This document shows positions 1 to 5,930 of a stretch of DNA of 6,569 nucleotides, one piece after another. Numbering within the stretch: the first letter of the stretch is position 1; every line of letters begins with the position of its first letter. The stretch lies in the NCBI GenBank assembly GCA_900552085.1, contig URYB01000150.1, positions 1-6,569 of the forward strand, read 5' to 3'. Both the position numbers and the translations under genes were made by a program. The stretch is from an uncultured Lachnobacterium sp. Its GTDB lineage: Bacteria; Bacillota; Clostridia; Lachnospirales; Lachnospiraceae. The notes under the pieces are model-generated. The model saw only the letters and a program-made list of their open reading frames with translations, did not search any database and was not told the DNA's origin.

Positions 1-527
1 GGATTTTCCCAATTGAGATCCGGCTGCTCTTTCGCAAACATGTGAAGATAATACCGATTTCTCTCTTTGCAGTATTCCCATGTGGATCCTCCGAAAAATG
101 ATCCCCAGTTATTTGGCGGTCCTCCGTTTTTTCCCTCTCTCCAGATATAATAATCTGCATACGGATTATCTTCACCCGAGCGGCAGCTTTTCTGAAACCA
201 CTCATGCTGATCGGAGGTATGATTGACCACAATATCCATCATCAGCTTCAATCCTCTTTCATGCATCTTTGCAATCAGCTGTTCCATATCCTCCATGGTT
301 CCAAATTCCGTCATGATACTCTGGTAATCACTGATATCATATCCATTATCAACATTTGGCGATTGATAAACCGGAGACAGCCATATCACATCCACCCCAA
401 GATTTTTCAGATAATCGAGTTTTTCTATAATTCCCGGAATATCTCCGACTTTATCTCCGTTACTGTCTTTAAAACTTCGCGGGTAAATCTGATAGACTAC
501 CGCTTCCTTCCACCACTCTCTTTGCAT
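1..527 (-). CDS. GH13 alpha-glucosidase / oligo-1,6-glucosidase, N-terminal 175 residues (cut by window edge)
   Basis: This is the start of a cytoplasmic alpha-glucosidase of glycoside hydrolase family 13, which releases glucose from the non-reducing end of short alpha-glucosides. The frame is open from ATG at 527 to the window edge. It opens with WWKEAVVYQIYPRSF, followed by the DSNGDKVGD loop (21-29), the strand VIWLSPVYQSP (47-57), NGYDISDY (61-68), conserved region I DIVVNH (98-103), and QPDLNWEN (168-175), the conserved region V form typical of the oligo-1,6-glucosidase branch. The catalytic nucleophile, acid/base and third acidic residue come later in the family and lie outside the window. 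The start is fixed by GGAGG at 536-540, 8 nt upstream. It lies 17 bp after the MalG-like permease stop, so it is the third operon gene. There is no signal peptide, which fits an enzyme acting on imported sugar. The exact linkage preference (alpha-1,4 or alpha-1,6) cannot be read from this part. Confidence 0.93.
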   Translation of the reverse strand, partial: MQREWWKEAVVYQIYPRSFKDSNGDKVGDIPGIIEKLDYLKNLGVDVIWLSPVYQSPNVDNGYDISDYQSIMTEFGTMEDMEQLIAKMHERGLKLMMDIVVNHTSDQHEWFQKSCRSGEDNPYADYYIWREGKNGGPPNNWGSFFGGSTWEYCKERNRYYLHMFAKEQPDLNWEN

Positions 528-544
528 TTTTCTAACCTCCGATT

Positions 545-1369
545 TTATTTACCAACTCCGGCTGTAATTCCTTTTACAATATGCTTCTGACAGCTCAGAT
601 AGAAAACAACGATCGGAACCATGCAAAGGACTAATGCTGCAGTTGCCAGATCCCACTTCTTTGTAAACTGACCAAAGAACAGATAGGTACGAAGCGGTAA
701 TGTCTGCATTCCATTTTTATTGATCACCAGTGATGGAAGCAGGAAGTCATTCCAGATCCACATGGCATTGATTACCGCTACGGTTGCAATAATACCCTTC
801 AGTAATGGTGCTACAATAAGGAAAAAAGTCTGAAGCATATTACAGCCGTCAATGGTTGCCGCCTCCTCAAGTTCCACTGGAATATTCTTAATGAAACCAT
901 GGAAAAGAATAATGGACATTGCACATCCAAATCCCATATACATAAAGACCAGTCCCGGCCGGTTCATCAGATGCAGCTTGCTCATAACATTCACCAATGG
1001 AAGCATGACACACTGGAATGGAATCAACTGCGCCACTGCAAATACAAAGAACAAAACTTTACTTGTCTTTGTTTTGTATCGCACCAGAACCCATGCTGCC
1101 ATGGATGAAATCAGTATAATCAATACCGTTGAAACACAGGTAATTACAAGTGAATTGATCAGGGACTTCAGAAAATCCATCTGTTCAAATGCTTTTACAT
1201 AATTTTGAAAAGAAAACCGCTTCGGCAAAGCAAGAATATCAAGATAGATTTCCTGCAACGATTTAAAGGAACTGTTCACCAGAATTAAAATCGGTGAAAT
1301 AAAAATCAGTGCCAGAATAAAGCCGATCACCATAAGTATGACTTTATGTACTGTTTTTTTCTTCTTCAT
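545..1369 (-). CDS. ABC sugar transporter permease subunit, MalG type (274 aa)
   Basis: This is an inner permease subunit of a binding-protein-dependent carbohydrate importer (CUT1 class), the partner of the preceding MalF-type subunit. The protein starts with a basic MKKKKTVHK stretch followed by a first membrane helix (about 10-31). Further helices lie at about 71-97, 104-128, 137-158, 183-205 and 242-259, giving the usual six. The cytoplasmic EAA loop, which docks the ATPase, is visible at about 168-190 as EEAATIDGCNMLQTFF. Length is normal for the family. The ATG overlaps the stop of the upstream gene by one base (TAATG at 1371-1367). A strong AAGGAGG lies at 1380-1386 inside the end of the upstream gene, so translation is probably coupled. 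No ATP-binding subunit gene is present; many Firmicutes CUT1 importers share one ATPase (MsmX/MsmK type) encoded elsewhere. The substrate is inferred to be an alpha-glucoside only from the neighbouring glucosidase. Confidence 0.95.
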   Translation of the reverse strand: MKKKKTVHKVILMVIGFILALIFISPILILVNSSFKSLQEIYLDILALPKRFSFQNYVKAFEQMDFLKSLINSLVITCVSTVLIILISSMAAWVLVRYKTKTSKVLFFVFAVAQLIPFQCVMLPLVNVMSKLHLMNRPGLVFMYMGFGCAMSIILFHGFIKNIPVELEEAATIDGCNMLQTFFLIVAPLLKGIIATVAVINAMWIWNDFLLPSLVINKNGMQTLPLRTYLFFGQFTKKWDLATAALVLCMVPIVVFYLSCQKHIVKGITAGVGK

Positions 1370-2235
1370 TATGCTTCAACCTCCTTCTTCTTTGTAATTG
1401 TGAGCTGGACAACAGAGATGACCATAACCACAATCATAAAAATGACTGCTTTGGACTGTGCCAGACCAAATCTGTTTTCTCCAAATGCGGTATTATAAAT
1501 ATTGAGTGCCAGCATCTGTGTACTGTTGGCCGGTCCTCCACCTGTCAGGGAAAGGTTCTGGTCAAACAGCTTAAATGCATTTGATATCGATAAAAACAGT
1601 CCGATGGTAAATGCCGGCATCATCAATGGCAAAATAATGGATTTTAATTTTGTCCATCCAATGGCGCCATCAATCTCTGCTGCTTCCATTACCGAATCCG
1701 GGATATTCTGGATCTGTGCAATGTAGATCATCATCATGTATCCTGATAACTGCCAGGTCACTACGATCAGCAATCCGAGAAAACCTGTCTTCTGATCGGT
1801 CAGCCAGCCCTGAAGCCACGCAATGTCTAATTTTTTTCCGATGGCTTCAAACACCTGTACAAAAATAAACTGCCAGGTAAATCCGAGTAAAATGCCGCCA
1901 ATCAAGTTTGGCATAAAGAAAACTCCACGTAAGAAATTTGATCCTTTGATTTTCTGTGTAACTAACATCGCAAGTGCAAATCCAATGACATTCACAGATA
2001 TTACCGCACATACGGAAAAAAGAAGCGTAAACACAAACGCCTTTCGAAACTGTAAATCGTTTGTCAATATCGTGATGTAATTGCTTAATCCAACAAAATG
2101 TTTCGTTTTGCTGATTCCGTCCCAATCTGTGAAGGAATACCCGATTCCCATAAATGTCGGTATGATCTGAACCATTGTAAACGCAATCAATGCCGGTGCT
2201 ATAAACAGCCAGAATCCTTTCTTTGATTTTTTCAT
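1369..2235 (-). CDS. ABC sugar transporter permease subunit, MalF type (288 aa)
   Basis: This is the first permease subunit of the same CUT1-class sugar importer. After a basic start (MKKSKKG) a membrane helix spans about 8-28, followed by an external segment with the family-typical SFTDWDG (34-40) and FVGLSNY (47-53). Further helices lie near 68-92, 103-127, 153-173, 206-226 and 262-281. The EAA loop reads EAAEIDGAIGWTKLKSI (184-200) followed by ILPLMMP, and the conserved SLTGGGPANST motif is at 229-239. These are hallmarks of MalF/MsmF/LacF-type proteins, and the length is that of the short form lacking the large periplasmic P2 domain of enterobacterial MalF. The start is supported by GGAGGG about 8 nt upstream of ATG at 2235. 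It is the first gene of the operon downstream of the palindromic control region. Unusually, no solute-binding-protein gene precedes it, so the receptor must be encoded elsewhere or further downstream, beyond the window. Confidence 0.95.
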   Translation of the reverse strand: MKKSKKGFWLFIAPALIAFTMVQIIPTFMGIGYSFTDWDGISKTKHFVGLSNYITILTNDLQFRKAFVFTLLFSVCAVISVNVIGFALAMLVTQKIKGSNFLRGVFFMPNLIGGILLGFTWQFIFVQVFEAIGKKLDIAWLQGWLTDQKTGFLGLLIVVTWQLSGYMMMIYIAQIQNIPDSVMEAAEIDGAIGWTKLKSIILPLMMPAFTIGLFLSISNAFKLFDQNLSLTGGGPANSTQMLALNIYNTAFGENRFGLAQSKAVIFMIVVMVISVVQLTITKKKEVEA

Positions 2236-2302
2236 TTTATTTTCCCTCCCTCTTTTTACTTCTGATTGGTTTGTTTTTTGAGTGATTCTCTTTACAATTC
2301 AT

Positions 2303-2331
2303 ACTATACCAACATTCTCTCTACATATCAA
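2303..2331 (-). promoter_or_regulatory. Predicted sigma-A promoter P1 of the permease-glucosidase operon
   Basis: On the minus strand, TTGATA (2331-2326) and TATAGT (2308-2303) are separated by exactly 17 bp. This gives a start site near 2296 and a leader of about 60 nt before the MalF-type ATG. The upstream palindrome (2332-2349) directly abuts the -35 box. Seen by reading only; not tested. Confidence 0.7.
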
Positions 2332-2349
2332 AGGTTTTATATAAAACCT
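2332..2349. promoter_or_regulatory. Palindromic operator O1, probable LacI-family binding site
   Basis: AGGTTTTATATAAAACCT is a perfect 18-bp inverted repeat. It abuts the -35 box of promoter P1 and covers the -10 region of the alternative promoter P2. A related copy lies 53 bp upstream. The only regulator in the window is the LacI-family gene next door, so it is the natural candidate to bind here. That assignment is inference from position and symmetry. Confidence 0.72.
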
Positions 2350-2367
2350 ACTTTTGCAACAAGTCAA
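2338..2367 (-). promoter_or_regulatory. Alternative promoter P2 with its -10 inside operator O1
   Basis: On the minus strand, TTGACT (2367-2362) is followed after 18 bp by TATATA (2343-2338), or after 17 bp by TTATAT (2344-2339). The -10 lies in the centre of palindrome O1, so a repressor bound there would block polymerase directly. The AT-rich palindrome alone could produce a TATATA match by chance, so P2 is less certain than P1. Confidence 0.4.
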
Positions 2368-2384
2368 AGCACTCGTTTTTGTGT

Positions 2385-2402
2385 ATGTTTTATATAAAAC
2401 CT
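2385..2402. promoter_or_regulatory. Palindromic operator O2, second probable LacI-family site
   Basis: ATGTTTTATATAAAACCT matches O1 at 16 of 18 positions and contains a perfect 14-bp palindrome, GTTTTATATAAAAC (2387-2400). Its centre is 53 bp from that of O1, about five helical turns, so two bound dimers would face the same side of the DNA. This suits cooperative binding or a short loop. Confidence 0.68.
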
Positions 2403-2416
2403 TTTTAAAATCTTTA

Positions 2417-2430
2417 TGCAACCGTTTGTC
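2417..2430. promoter_or_regulatory. Weak candidate catabolite-response element (cre)
   Basis: TGCAACCGTTTGTC matches the usual CcpA cre pattern (TGNAANCGNWWNCA) at all but its last two fixed positions. Its place upstream of a sugar-uptake operon makes carbon-catabolite control plausible. The two mismatches in one half-site make it doubtful. Confidence 0.25.
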
Positions 2431-2449
2431 CAATTGCTTTTTCCCACAT

Positions 2450-2515
2450 AAAAAAACCGTGCTTTGCAGAGAAGAAATTTACTTTCGTATTTTTCTTTCC
2501 CGCAAAACACGGTTT
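2450..2515 (-). terminator. Rho-independent terminator of the LacI-family gene
   Basis: Read on the minus strand, AAACCGTGTTTTGC (2515-2502) pairs over 14 bp with GCAAAGCACGGTTT (2467-2454), followed by a run of seven T (2456-2450). The single imperfect pair is G-U in the minus-strand RNA but C-A in the plus-strand RNA, which agrees with minus-strand use. The stem begins 9 bp after the regulator's stop codon. The loop of about 34 nt is long but can fold a small inner hairpin (AGAAA/TTTCT). It separates the regulator from the transport operon. Confidence 0.85.
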
Positions 2516-2524
2516 CGCTATTTT

Positions 2525-3526
2525 TTATACCGAATGGCCCTCTATCAATGTAACGGCCTGTCTTACATCCAAACCGCTCATCAGCCGGTTCTCCAATAAA
2601 TCGATCATCAATTTTACGGCTGTCCGTCCTTTCTCCGTGACATCCTGATAAACCGTAGTTAATCTTGGATAACAATATTTTCCAAATATATTTCCATCAA
2701 ACCCGGCAACTCCCAGATCATCCGGTATCCTGATTCCCTGCTCCTGAAAATAATGGATTGCCTCCACCGCAAATATATCCGCAAGGAAAAACAGTGCCGT
2801 CTTTTTCCCGACGTATTTTGTCATCATCTGATAATCCTGATTTCTTTTCTGCTCCGTCTCATGAAGGGAGATAAAATCATTTGTCAGATAATCTCTTCCC
2901 GACTCCTTCCACGCCCTTCTATATCCAAGCCATCGTTCATGATCGACTCCGATATTTTTTCTTGCACATACATAAATGTTATCATACCCTCGTTCCAATA
3001 GATATTTCGTCATAATATAGCCGCCATTTTCATCCTGAAGGCCAACATTGACATAATCCGACTGTTCTTTGTCTATCAGATCGATTGCAACGATCGGTTT
3101 ATTGACAAGCGTTTTAAGTTTTATGTAATTTTGATATTTAAAAGTGATTGCAATAAGACCATCCACATTCCATGCCAATGCCATATGAAAAATATCTTCA
3201 AGACTTTCCGCCGCATACAACATCATGTAATATCCTTCTTTTCGAAGCGCTTCTTCCATTGCACCAATGATGTGACTGTAAAACGTATCCGAAATAACGG
3301 AGTTTTCATAATAACGTGAAGTATGAATTACTACTCCGATTATCTTTGAACTGTTGTTTTTTAATGCACTCAGTCCCATTTTGGGTACATAATGATACTC
3401 ATCCAAAAGCTTCTGGATCTTTTTCATATTTTCCTTGGACACTTTTTTTACATTGCCATGTAAAACATTGTACACGGTTGTCATACTGACACCCGCCATT
3501 TCAGCAATCTCTTTTATTGTCGTCAT
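2525..3526 (-). CDS. LacI/GalR-family transcriptional regulator (333 aa)
   Basis: This is a DNA-binding repressor (or dual regulator) with a periplasmic-binding-protein-like sugar-sensing domain. The N-terminus MTTIKEIAEMAGVSMTTVYN is the standard LacI helix-turn-helix (about 3-24). The recognition helix carries M15, T16 and N20 where LacI has Y17, Q18 and R22. A hinge follows at about 46-60 (YVPKMGLSALKN), then the effector domain from KIIGVVIHTS (61-70). Near the C-terminus are GVAGFDGN and PRLTTVYQDVTEKGRTAV, the conserved dimer and effector-pocket region. Length is normal. The start at 3526 has AGGA 8 nt upstream. The gene sits just upstream of, and in line with, the sugar permease operon, has its own promoter and terminator, and is the obvious candidate to bind palindromes O1 and O2. 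Neither palindrome recurs at its own promoter, so autoregulation through that motif is not evident. The effector sugar cannot be read from the sequence. Confidence 0.95.
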   Translation of the reverse strand: MTTIKEIAEMAGVSMTTVYNVLHGNVKKVSKENMKKIQKLLDEYHYVPKMGLSALKNNSSKIIGVVIHTSRYYENSVISDTFYSHIIGAMEEALRKEGYYMMLYAAESLEDIFHMALAWNVDGLIAITFKYQNYIKLKTLVNKPIVAIDLIDKEQSDYVNVGLQDENGGYIMTKYLLERGYDNIYVCARKNIGVDHERWLGYRRAWKESGRDYLTNDFISLHETEQKRNQDYQMMTKYVGKKTALFFLADIFAVEAIHYFQEQGIRIPDDLGVAGFDGNIFGKYCYPRLTTVYQDVTEKGRTAVKLMIDLLENRLMSGLDVRQAVTLIEGHSV

Positions 3527-3582
3527 TTTTATTCCTATATCCTCTCAAGTGTCTTTTGTCTCTACCATTTTTCTTTGTCTTT

Positions 3583-3611
3583 ATTGTAAATGCACGCAAT
3601 TTTTGTGTCAA
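3583..3611 (-). promoter_or_regulatory. Predicted sigma-A promoter of the LacI-family gene
   Basis: On the minus strand, a consensus TTGACA (3611-3606) is separated by 17 bp from TACAAT (3588-3583). The start site would be near 3576, leaving a leader of about 50 nt. The left end of the insertion sequence lies 85 bp beyond the -35 box, so this promoter appears intact. Confidence 0.78.
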
Positions 3612-3696
3612 TCCCCGTTTTCTCCCCTATTTCTCCTGCGACCTTTACCCCTTCTAAACTCGCCTCTTACACCTTTCTGTGTGACCTTCTCGGGAG

Positions 3697-3707
3697 TTTG
3701 ACAGTTG
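3697..3707 (+). repeat. Left terminal inverted repeat of the IS
   Basis: TTTGACAGTTG is identical over 11 bp to the reverse complement of the right end. Inward of it both ends continue A-rich, with positional matches resuming at bases 19-24. It contains TTGACA, a -35-like hexamer pointing inward, but no good -10 follows at 17 bp. Confidence 0.83.
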
Positions 3708-3725
3708 AATATTAAAAAAAGTTAT

Positions 3726-3753
3726 TGCAGGTCGCATAAAACCTGCATTTTTT
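3726..3753 (+). terminator. Terminator-like hairpin just inside the IS left end
   Basis: TGCAGGT (3726-3732) pairs with ACCTGCA (3741-3747) around an 8-nt loop and is followed by six T (3748-3753). It precedes the transposase promoter and would stop plus-strand transcripts entering from outside the element, as some IS elements do to keep transposase expression low. Confidence 0.7.
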
Positions 3754-3796
3754 ATGTCAAATTTTTTGTTTTGCCATGCACTTGTTTGTGATAGTG

Positions 3797-3805
3797 TGGT
3801 ATACT
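3797..3805 (+). promoter_or_regulatory. Extended -10 promoter of the transposase
   Basis: TGGTATACT combines a TG extension with the -10 hexamer TATACT, 24 nt before the chosen ATG. There is only a poor -35 at 17 bp spacing (TGCACT, 3777-3782), so promoter strength would rest on the extended -10. Confidence 0.55.
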
Positions 3806-3828
3806 TAAAAGAAAAAGGATTTTGTGTT

Positions 3829-5571
3829 ATGTATATTGCAGTCACAGGTAGTAAAAACAATAAAGATGTTTACATTTATCAATCATTCCGAAAAGAAGAT
3901 GGGAAATCTTCCTCTCGTATCTATAAAAAGCTTGGAAAATACAACGCTTTGTTGGAACAGTTCGGTGGTGACGAGGGAAAACTTATGGCTTGGGCAAAAA
4001 GCGAGGCTGCCAAGGAAACCGAACTCTACAATGAGCGTACGGGGAAAGTTACGGTTGAATTCTCCCAGGCTGCCTGCATTCCTATGAACGAGGCGCGTTC
4101 TTTTCATGCAGGTTATCTGTTCCTTCAACAACTATGCACACAGCTCCGTCTTGATAACATATGCCGTGTGATAAAGGGACGACATAAATTTAAGTATGAT
4201 CTCCATGCGATTCTTACTGATCTCGTTTACGCAAGGGTTCTTTCTCCTTCAAGCAAGCTCAGCAGTTATAACTTTTGCAAAACACTGCTTGAGCCTCCAA
4301 AGTATGAGATTCAGGATGTTTACAGAGCTTTATCTGTAATCGCGGAAGAGTCGGATTTTATCCAAAGTGAACTATACAAAAACTCAAACTTCATCCATTC
4401 AAGAAATCAGAAGATACTTTACTATGACTGTACGAATTATTACTTTGAGATTGAGGAAGAAAGCGGTCTGAAGCACTATGGGAAAAGCAAAGAAAACCGC
4501 CCAAATCCGATTGTTGGTATGGGACTGTTTATGGATGCTGACGGCATTCCACTTGCATTTGATATTTTTCCAGGCAATCAAAACGAGCAGACAACGCTTA
4601 AGCCTTTGGAAAAGAAAATCATAAAAGATTTTAACTGTAGTGAATTTATTTTCTGCTCGGATGCCGGTCTTGGAAGTGCCAATAATAGAGCGTTTAACAG
4701 TATTGGAAATCGGGCTTATGTGGTCACGCATTCCCTTAAAAAGATGAAACAGGAAGACCGTGATATTGCCCTGAATCCAACGCAGTTCCGAAAAGTTGGA
4801 TTGACAGATTTTATAGATATCAGGACTCTGGACGAAACCGATGAAAAAGTTTTTAACTCCATTTACTACAAAGAAATTCCTGTTGTTACCAGCGATTTGA
4901 ATGAGACACTGATCGTTACATACTCTCCGAAATATAAAGCTTATCAGCAAAGAATCCGGTCACGTCAAATCGAACGCGCAGAGAGGATTATCAGTTCTCC
5001 TTGCAAAAAACGAAAGGGAAAAAATCAAAATGACCCAATGCGTTTTGTGAAAAGTACTGCCGTAACAAACGATGGTGAGATTGCAGAAAAGAAAGTATAT
5101 GAGATTGATGAGGAACAGATAGCCAAAGAAGAACTTTACGATGGTTTCTATGCGGTTATGACAAATCTGGAGGGAAATATAGCGGAAATCATAAAAATCA
5201 ACAAGCAGCGCTGGGAAATTGAAGAGAATTTCAGAATCATGAAAACTGAATTCGAAGCCAGACCTGTGTATGTCAGAAGAGATGACCGGATCAAGGCTCA
5301 CTTCATGACTTGTTACATAAGCTTTCTTCTCTACCGTCTGTTAGAGAAGAAAATAGGAAACAGCTATACATCAGAGCAGATCATCGAGACCTTACGTTCT
5401 ATGAAAATGACACTGTTAAATACTGCTAACGGCTATGTCCCGTCCTACACACGAACTGAAATAACAGACTCTTTACACAAAACTTTTGGTTTTCGGACAG
5501 ACTATGAATTCATCAAAAAATCTACGATGCGAAGCATCATCAAGCAAACAAAAGAAATAAATTTACCATAG
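3829..5571 (+). CDS. IS1634-like DDE transposase (580 aa), intact
   Basis: This enzyme cuts and joins the IS ends using a DDE/RNase H-fold active site. Residues are numbered from ATG 3829. First catalytic Asp: YYDCTNYYFE, D200. Second: FCSDAGLGSANNR, D278. Catalytic Glu: NKQRWEIEENFRIMK, where R461-x3-E465-x6-K472 matches the IS4-type YREK signature with Asn in place of Tyr. The conserved block with HYGKSKENRPNPIVGMGLF and FDIFPGNQNEQTTL lies between the two Asp residues, and a long insertion of nearly 190 residues separates the second Asp from Glu, as in IS1634-type enzymes. An in-frame ATG at 3754 would add 25 residues, but it lies upstream of the predicted promoter and abuts the U-tract of the left hairpin. 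ATG 3829 has AAGGA about 9 nt upstream and begins MYIAVTGSKNNKDVY, a typical start for the family. All catalytic residues are present and there is no frameshift. Confidence 0.94.
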   Translation: MYIAVTGSKNNKDVYIYQSFRKEDGKSSSRIYKKLGKYNALLEQFGGDEGKLMAWAKSEAAKETELYNERTGKVTVEFSQAACIPMNEARSFHAGYLFLQQLCTQLRLDNICRVIKGRHKFKYDLHAILTDLVYARVLSPSSKLSSYNFCKTLLEPPKYEIQDVYRALSVIAEESDFIQSELYKNSNFIHSRNQKILYYDCTNYYFEIEEESGLKHYGKSKENRPNPIVGMGLFMDADGIPLAFDIFPGNQNEQTTLKPLEKKIIKDFNCSEFIFCSDAGLGSANNRAFNSIGNRAYVVTHSLKKMKQEDRDIALNPTQFRKVGLTDFIDIRTLDETDEKVFNSIYYKEIPVVTSDLNETLIVTYSPKYKAYQQRIRSRQIERAERIISSPCKKRKGKNQNDPMRFVKSTAVTNDGEIAEKKVYEIDEEQIAKEELYDGFYAVMTNLEGNIAEIIKINKQRWEIEENFRIMKTEFEARPVYVRRDDRIKAHFMTCYISFLLYRLLEKKIGNSYTSEQIIETLRSMKMTLLNTANGYVPSYTRTEITDSLHKTFGFRTDYEFIKKSTMRSIIKQTKEINLP

Positions 5572-5611
5572 TCCAAAAAATATAGCACAATAGCACATAT
5601 CGCTGCGAAAC

Positions 5612-5659
5612 AAAAAACGGCTGTAAGCCTTGATTTTACTGGCTTAACAACCGTTTTTT
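5612..5659. terminator. Bidirectional terminator near the IS right end
   Basis: AAAAAACGG (5612-5620) pairs with CCGTTTTTT (5651-5659), and an inner stem TAAGCC (5624-5629) pairs with GGCTTA (5641-5646) around an 11-nt loop. T-runs on both strands make it usable in either direction. It lies 40 bp after the transposase stop and would also stop minus-strand transcription coming from the immunity remnant into the IS. Confidence 0.8.
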
Positions 5660-5666
5660 CTTTTTC

Positions 5667-5677
5667 CAACTGTCAAA
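5667..5677 (-). repeat. Right terminal inverted repeat of the IS
   Basis: CAACTGTCAAA is the exact reverse complement of the left end TTTGACAGTTG. The IS ends 15 bp after the last stop codon of the decayed immunity region on the minus strand. Confidence 0.83.
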
Positions 5678-5692
5678 GATGAGACATTAATA

Positions 5693-5930
5693 TTAATTTT
5701 TTTCAGCAATAATTTCTATAACAGATTTAAGAGTTTTTTTGAATTCTAAAGTATAACCCTAATTAAATAAATTCCGTTGCCACTTCAATAGCATCTTTTA
5801 TATCTAAAGAAGGATATTTTTTTTCTATATATTTCAAACAATTAATATAGTTAACACTTTGCAAATTATATGCAATTTCCTCAAACACTTCACTTGTATA
5901 CAAAATCTCTTTCTCATGGACTATCTTCAT
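5693..5930 (-). pseudogene. Frame-shifted downstream part of the immunity gene, or small relic ORFs
   Basis: Two coding-like stretches continue from the immunity ORF in different frames. The first, ATG 5930 to TAA 5763, encodes 55 aa (MKIVHEKEILYTSEVFEEIA at the start, then KKYPSLDIKDAIEVATEFI) and overlaps the end of the 70-aa ORF by 17 nt in the +1 frame. The second, 5758-5693, encodes 21 aa (GYTLEFKKTLKSVIEIIAEK then N and stop) in the third frame. Joined to the 70-aa ORF they span 434 bp, about 144 codons, a common size for a polymorphic-toxin immunity protein. This suggests one decayed gene with two indels. The alternative is that the 55-aa ORF is a separate, translation-coupled small gene: AGGA lies 4 nt before its ATG, which is tight. 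I recognise no family for either piece. Confidence 0.5.

Larger units (their letters stand above)
3697..5677 (+). mobile_element. Complete insertion sequence, IS1634-like (IS4 superfamily), about 1.98 kb
   Basis: One long DDE transposase gene is enclosed by inverted ends that both read TTTGACAGTTG inward, followed by A-rich tracts. Just inside each end lies a terminator-like hairpin, and the transposase has its own extended -10 promoter. The ORF is uninterrupted, so the element may be active. I find no target-site duplication: left-flank bases ending CGGGAG do not recur beside the right end, which begins GATGAG, nor does GGGAG occur anywhere between there and the window edge. The family name rests on the transposase sequence and recalled IS1634-type proteins; the exact outer boundary could be off by a base or two. 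Confidence 0.87.

Noticed and set aside
204..590. Plus-strand ORF of 128 aa
   Set aside because: It is antisense to the GH13 glucosidase start and the end of the permease, both of which have strong family motifs; it has no ribosome binding site or recognisable domain.
3736..3744. ATAAAACCT inside the IS left hairpin, identical to a half-site of operators O1 and O2
   Set aside because: It is only a 9-bp AT-rich half-site without a symmetric partner, and belongs to the hairpin stem and loop of the IS; a chance match is the simpler reading.
3709..3760. Possible outward promoter from the IS left end toward the LacI-family gene
   Set aside because: TTGACA (3760-3755, minus) has no acceptable -10 at 16-18 bp, and TAATAT (3714-3709) has no good -35, so evidence is too weak; the regulator already has a near-consensus promoter.
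3754..3828. Upstream in-frame start of the transposase (ATG 3754)
   Set aside because: It directly follows the U-tract of the left hairpin, lies upstream of the predicted promoter, lacks a ribosome binding site, and adds 25 residues unlike the family's N-terminus.
3654..3860. Minus-strand ORF of 68 aa across the IS left end
   Set aside because: It spans the inverted repeat, hairpin and promoter of the IS and the low-complexity leader beyond; no family features.
4399..4950. Minus-strand ORF of 183 aa inside the transposase
   Set aside because: It is fully antisense to the conserved catalytic part of the transposase and resembles no known protein; a shadow frame.
5914..5930. Programmed +1 frameshift at CCA TGA in the immunity gene
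   Set aside because: The neighbouring toxin gene carries two similar lesions, so ordinary decay explains the layout better; no stimulatory structure or known slippery site is apparent.
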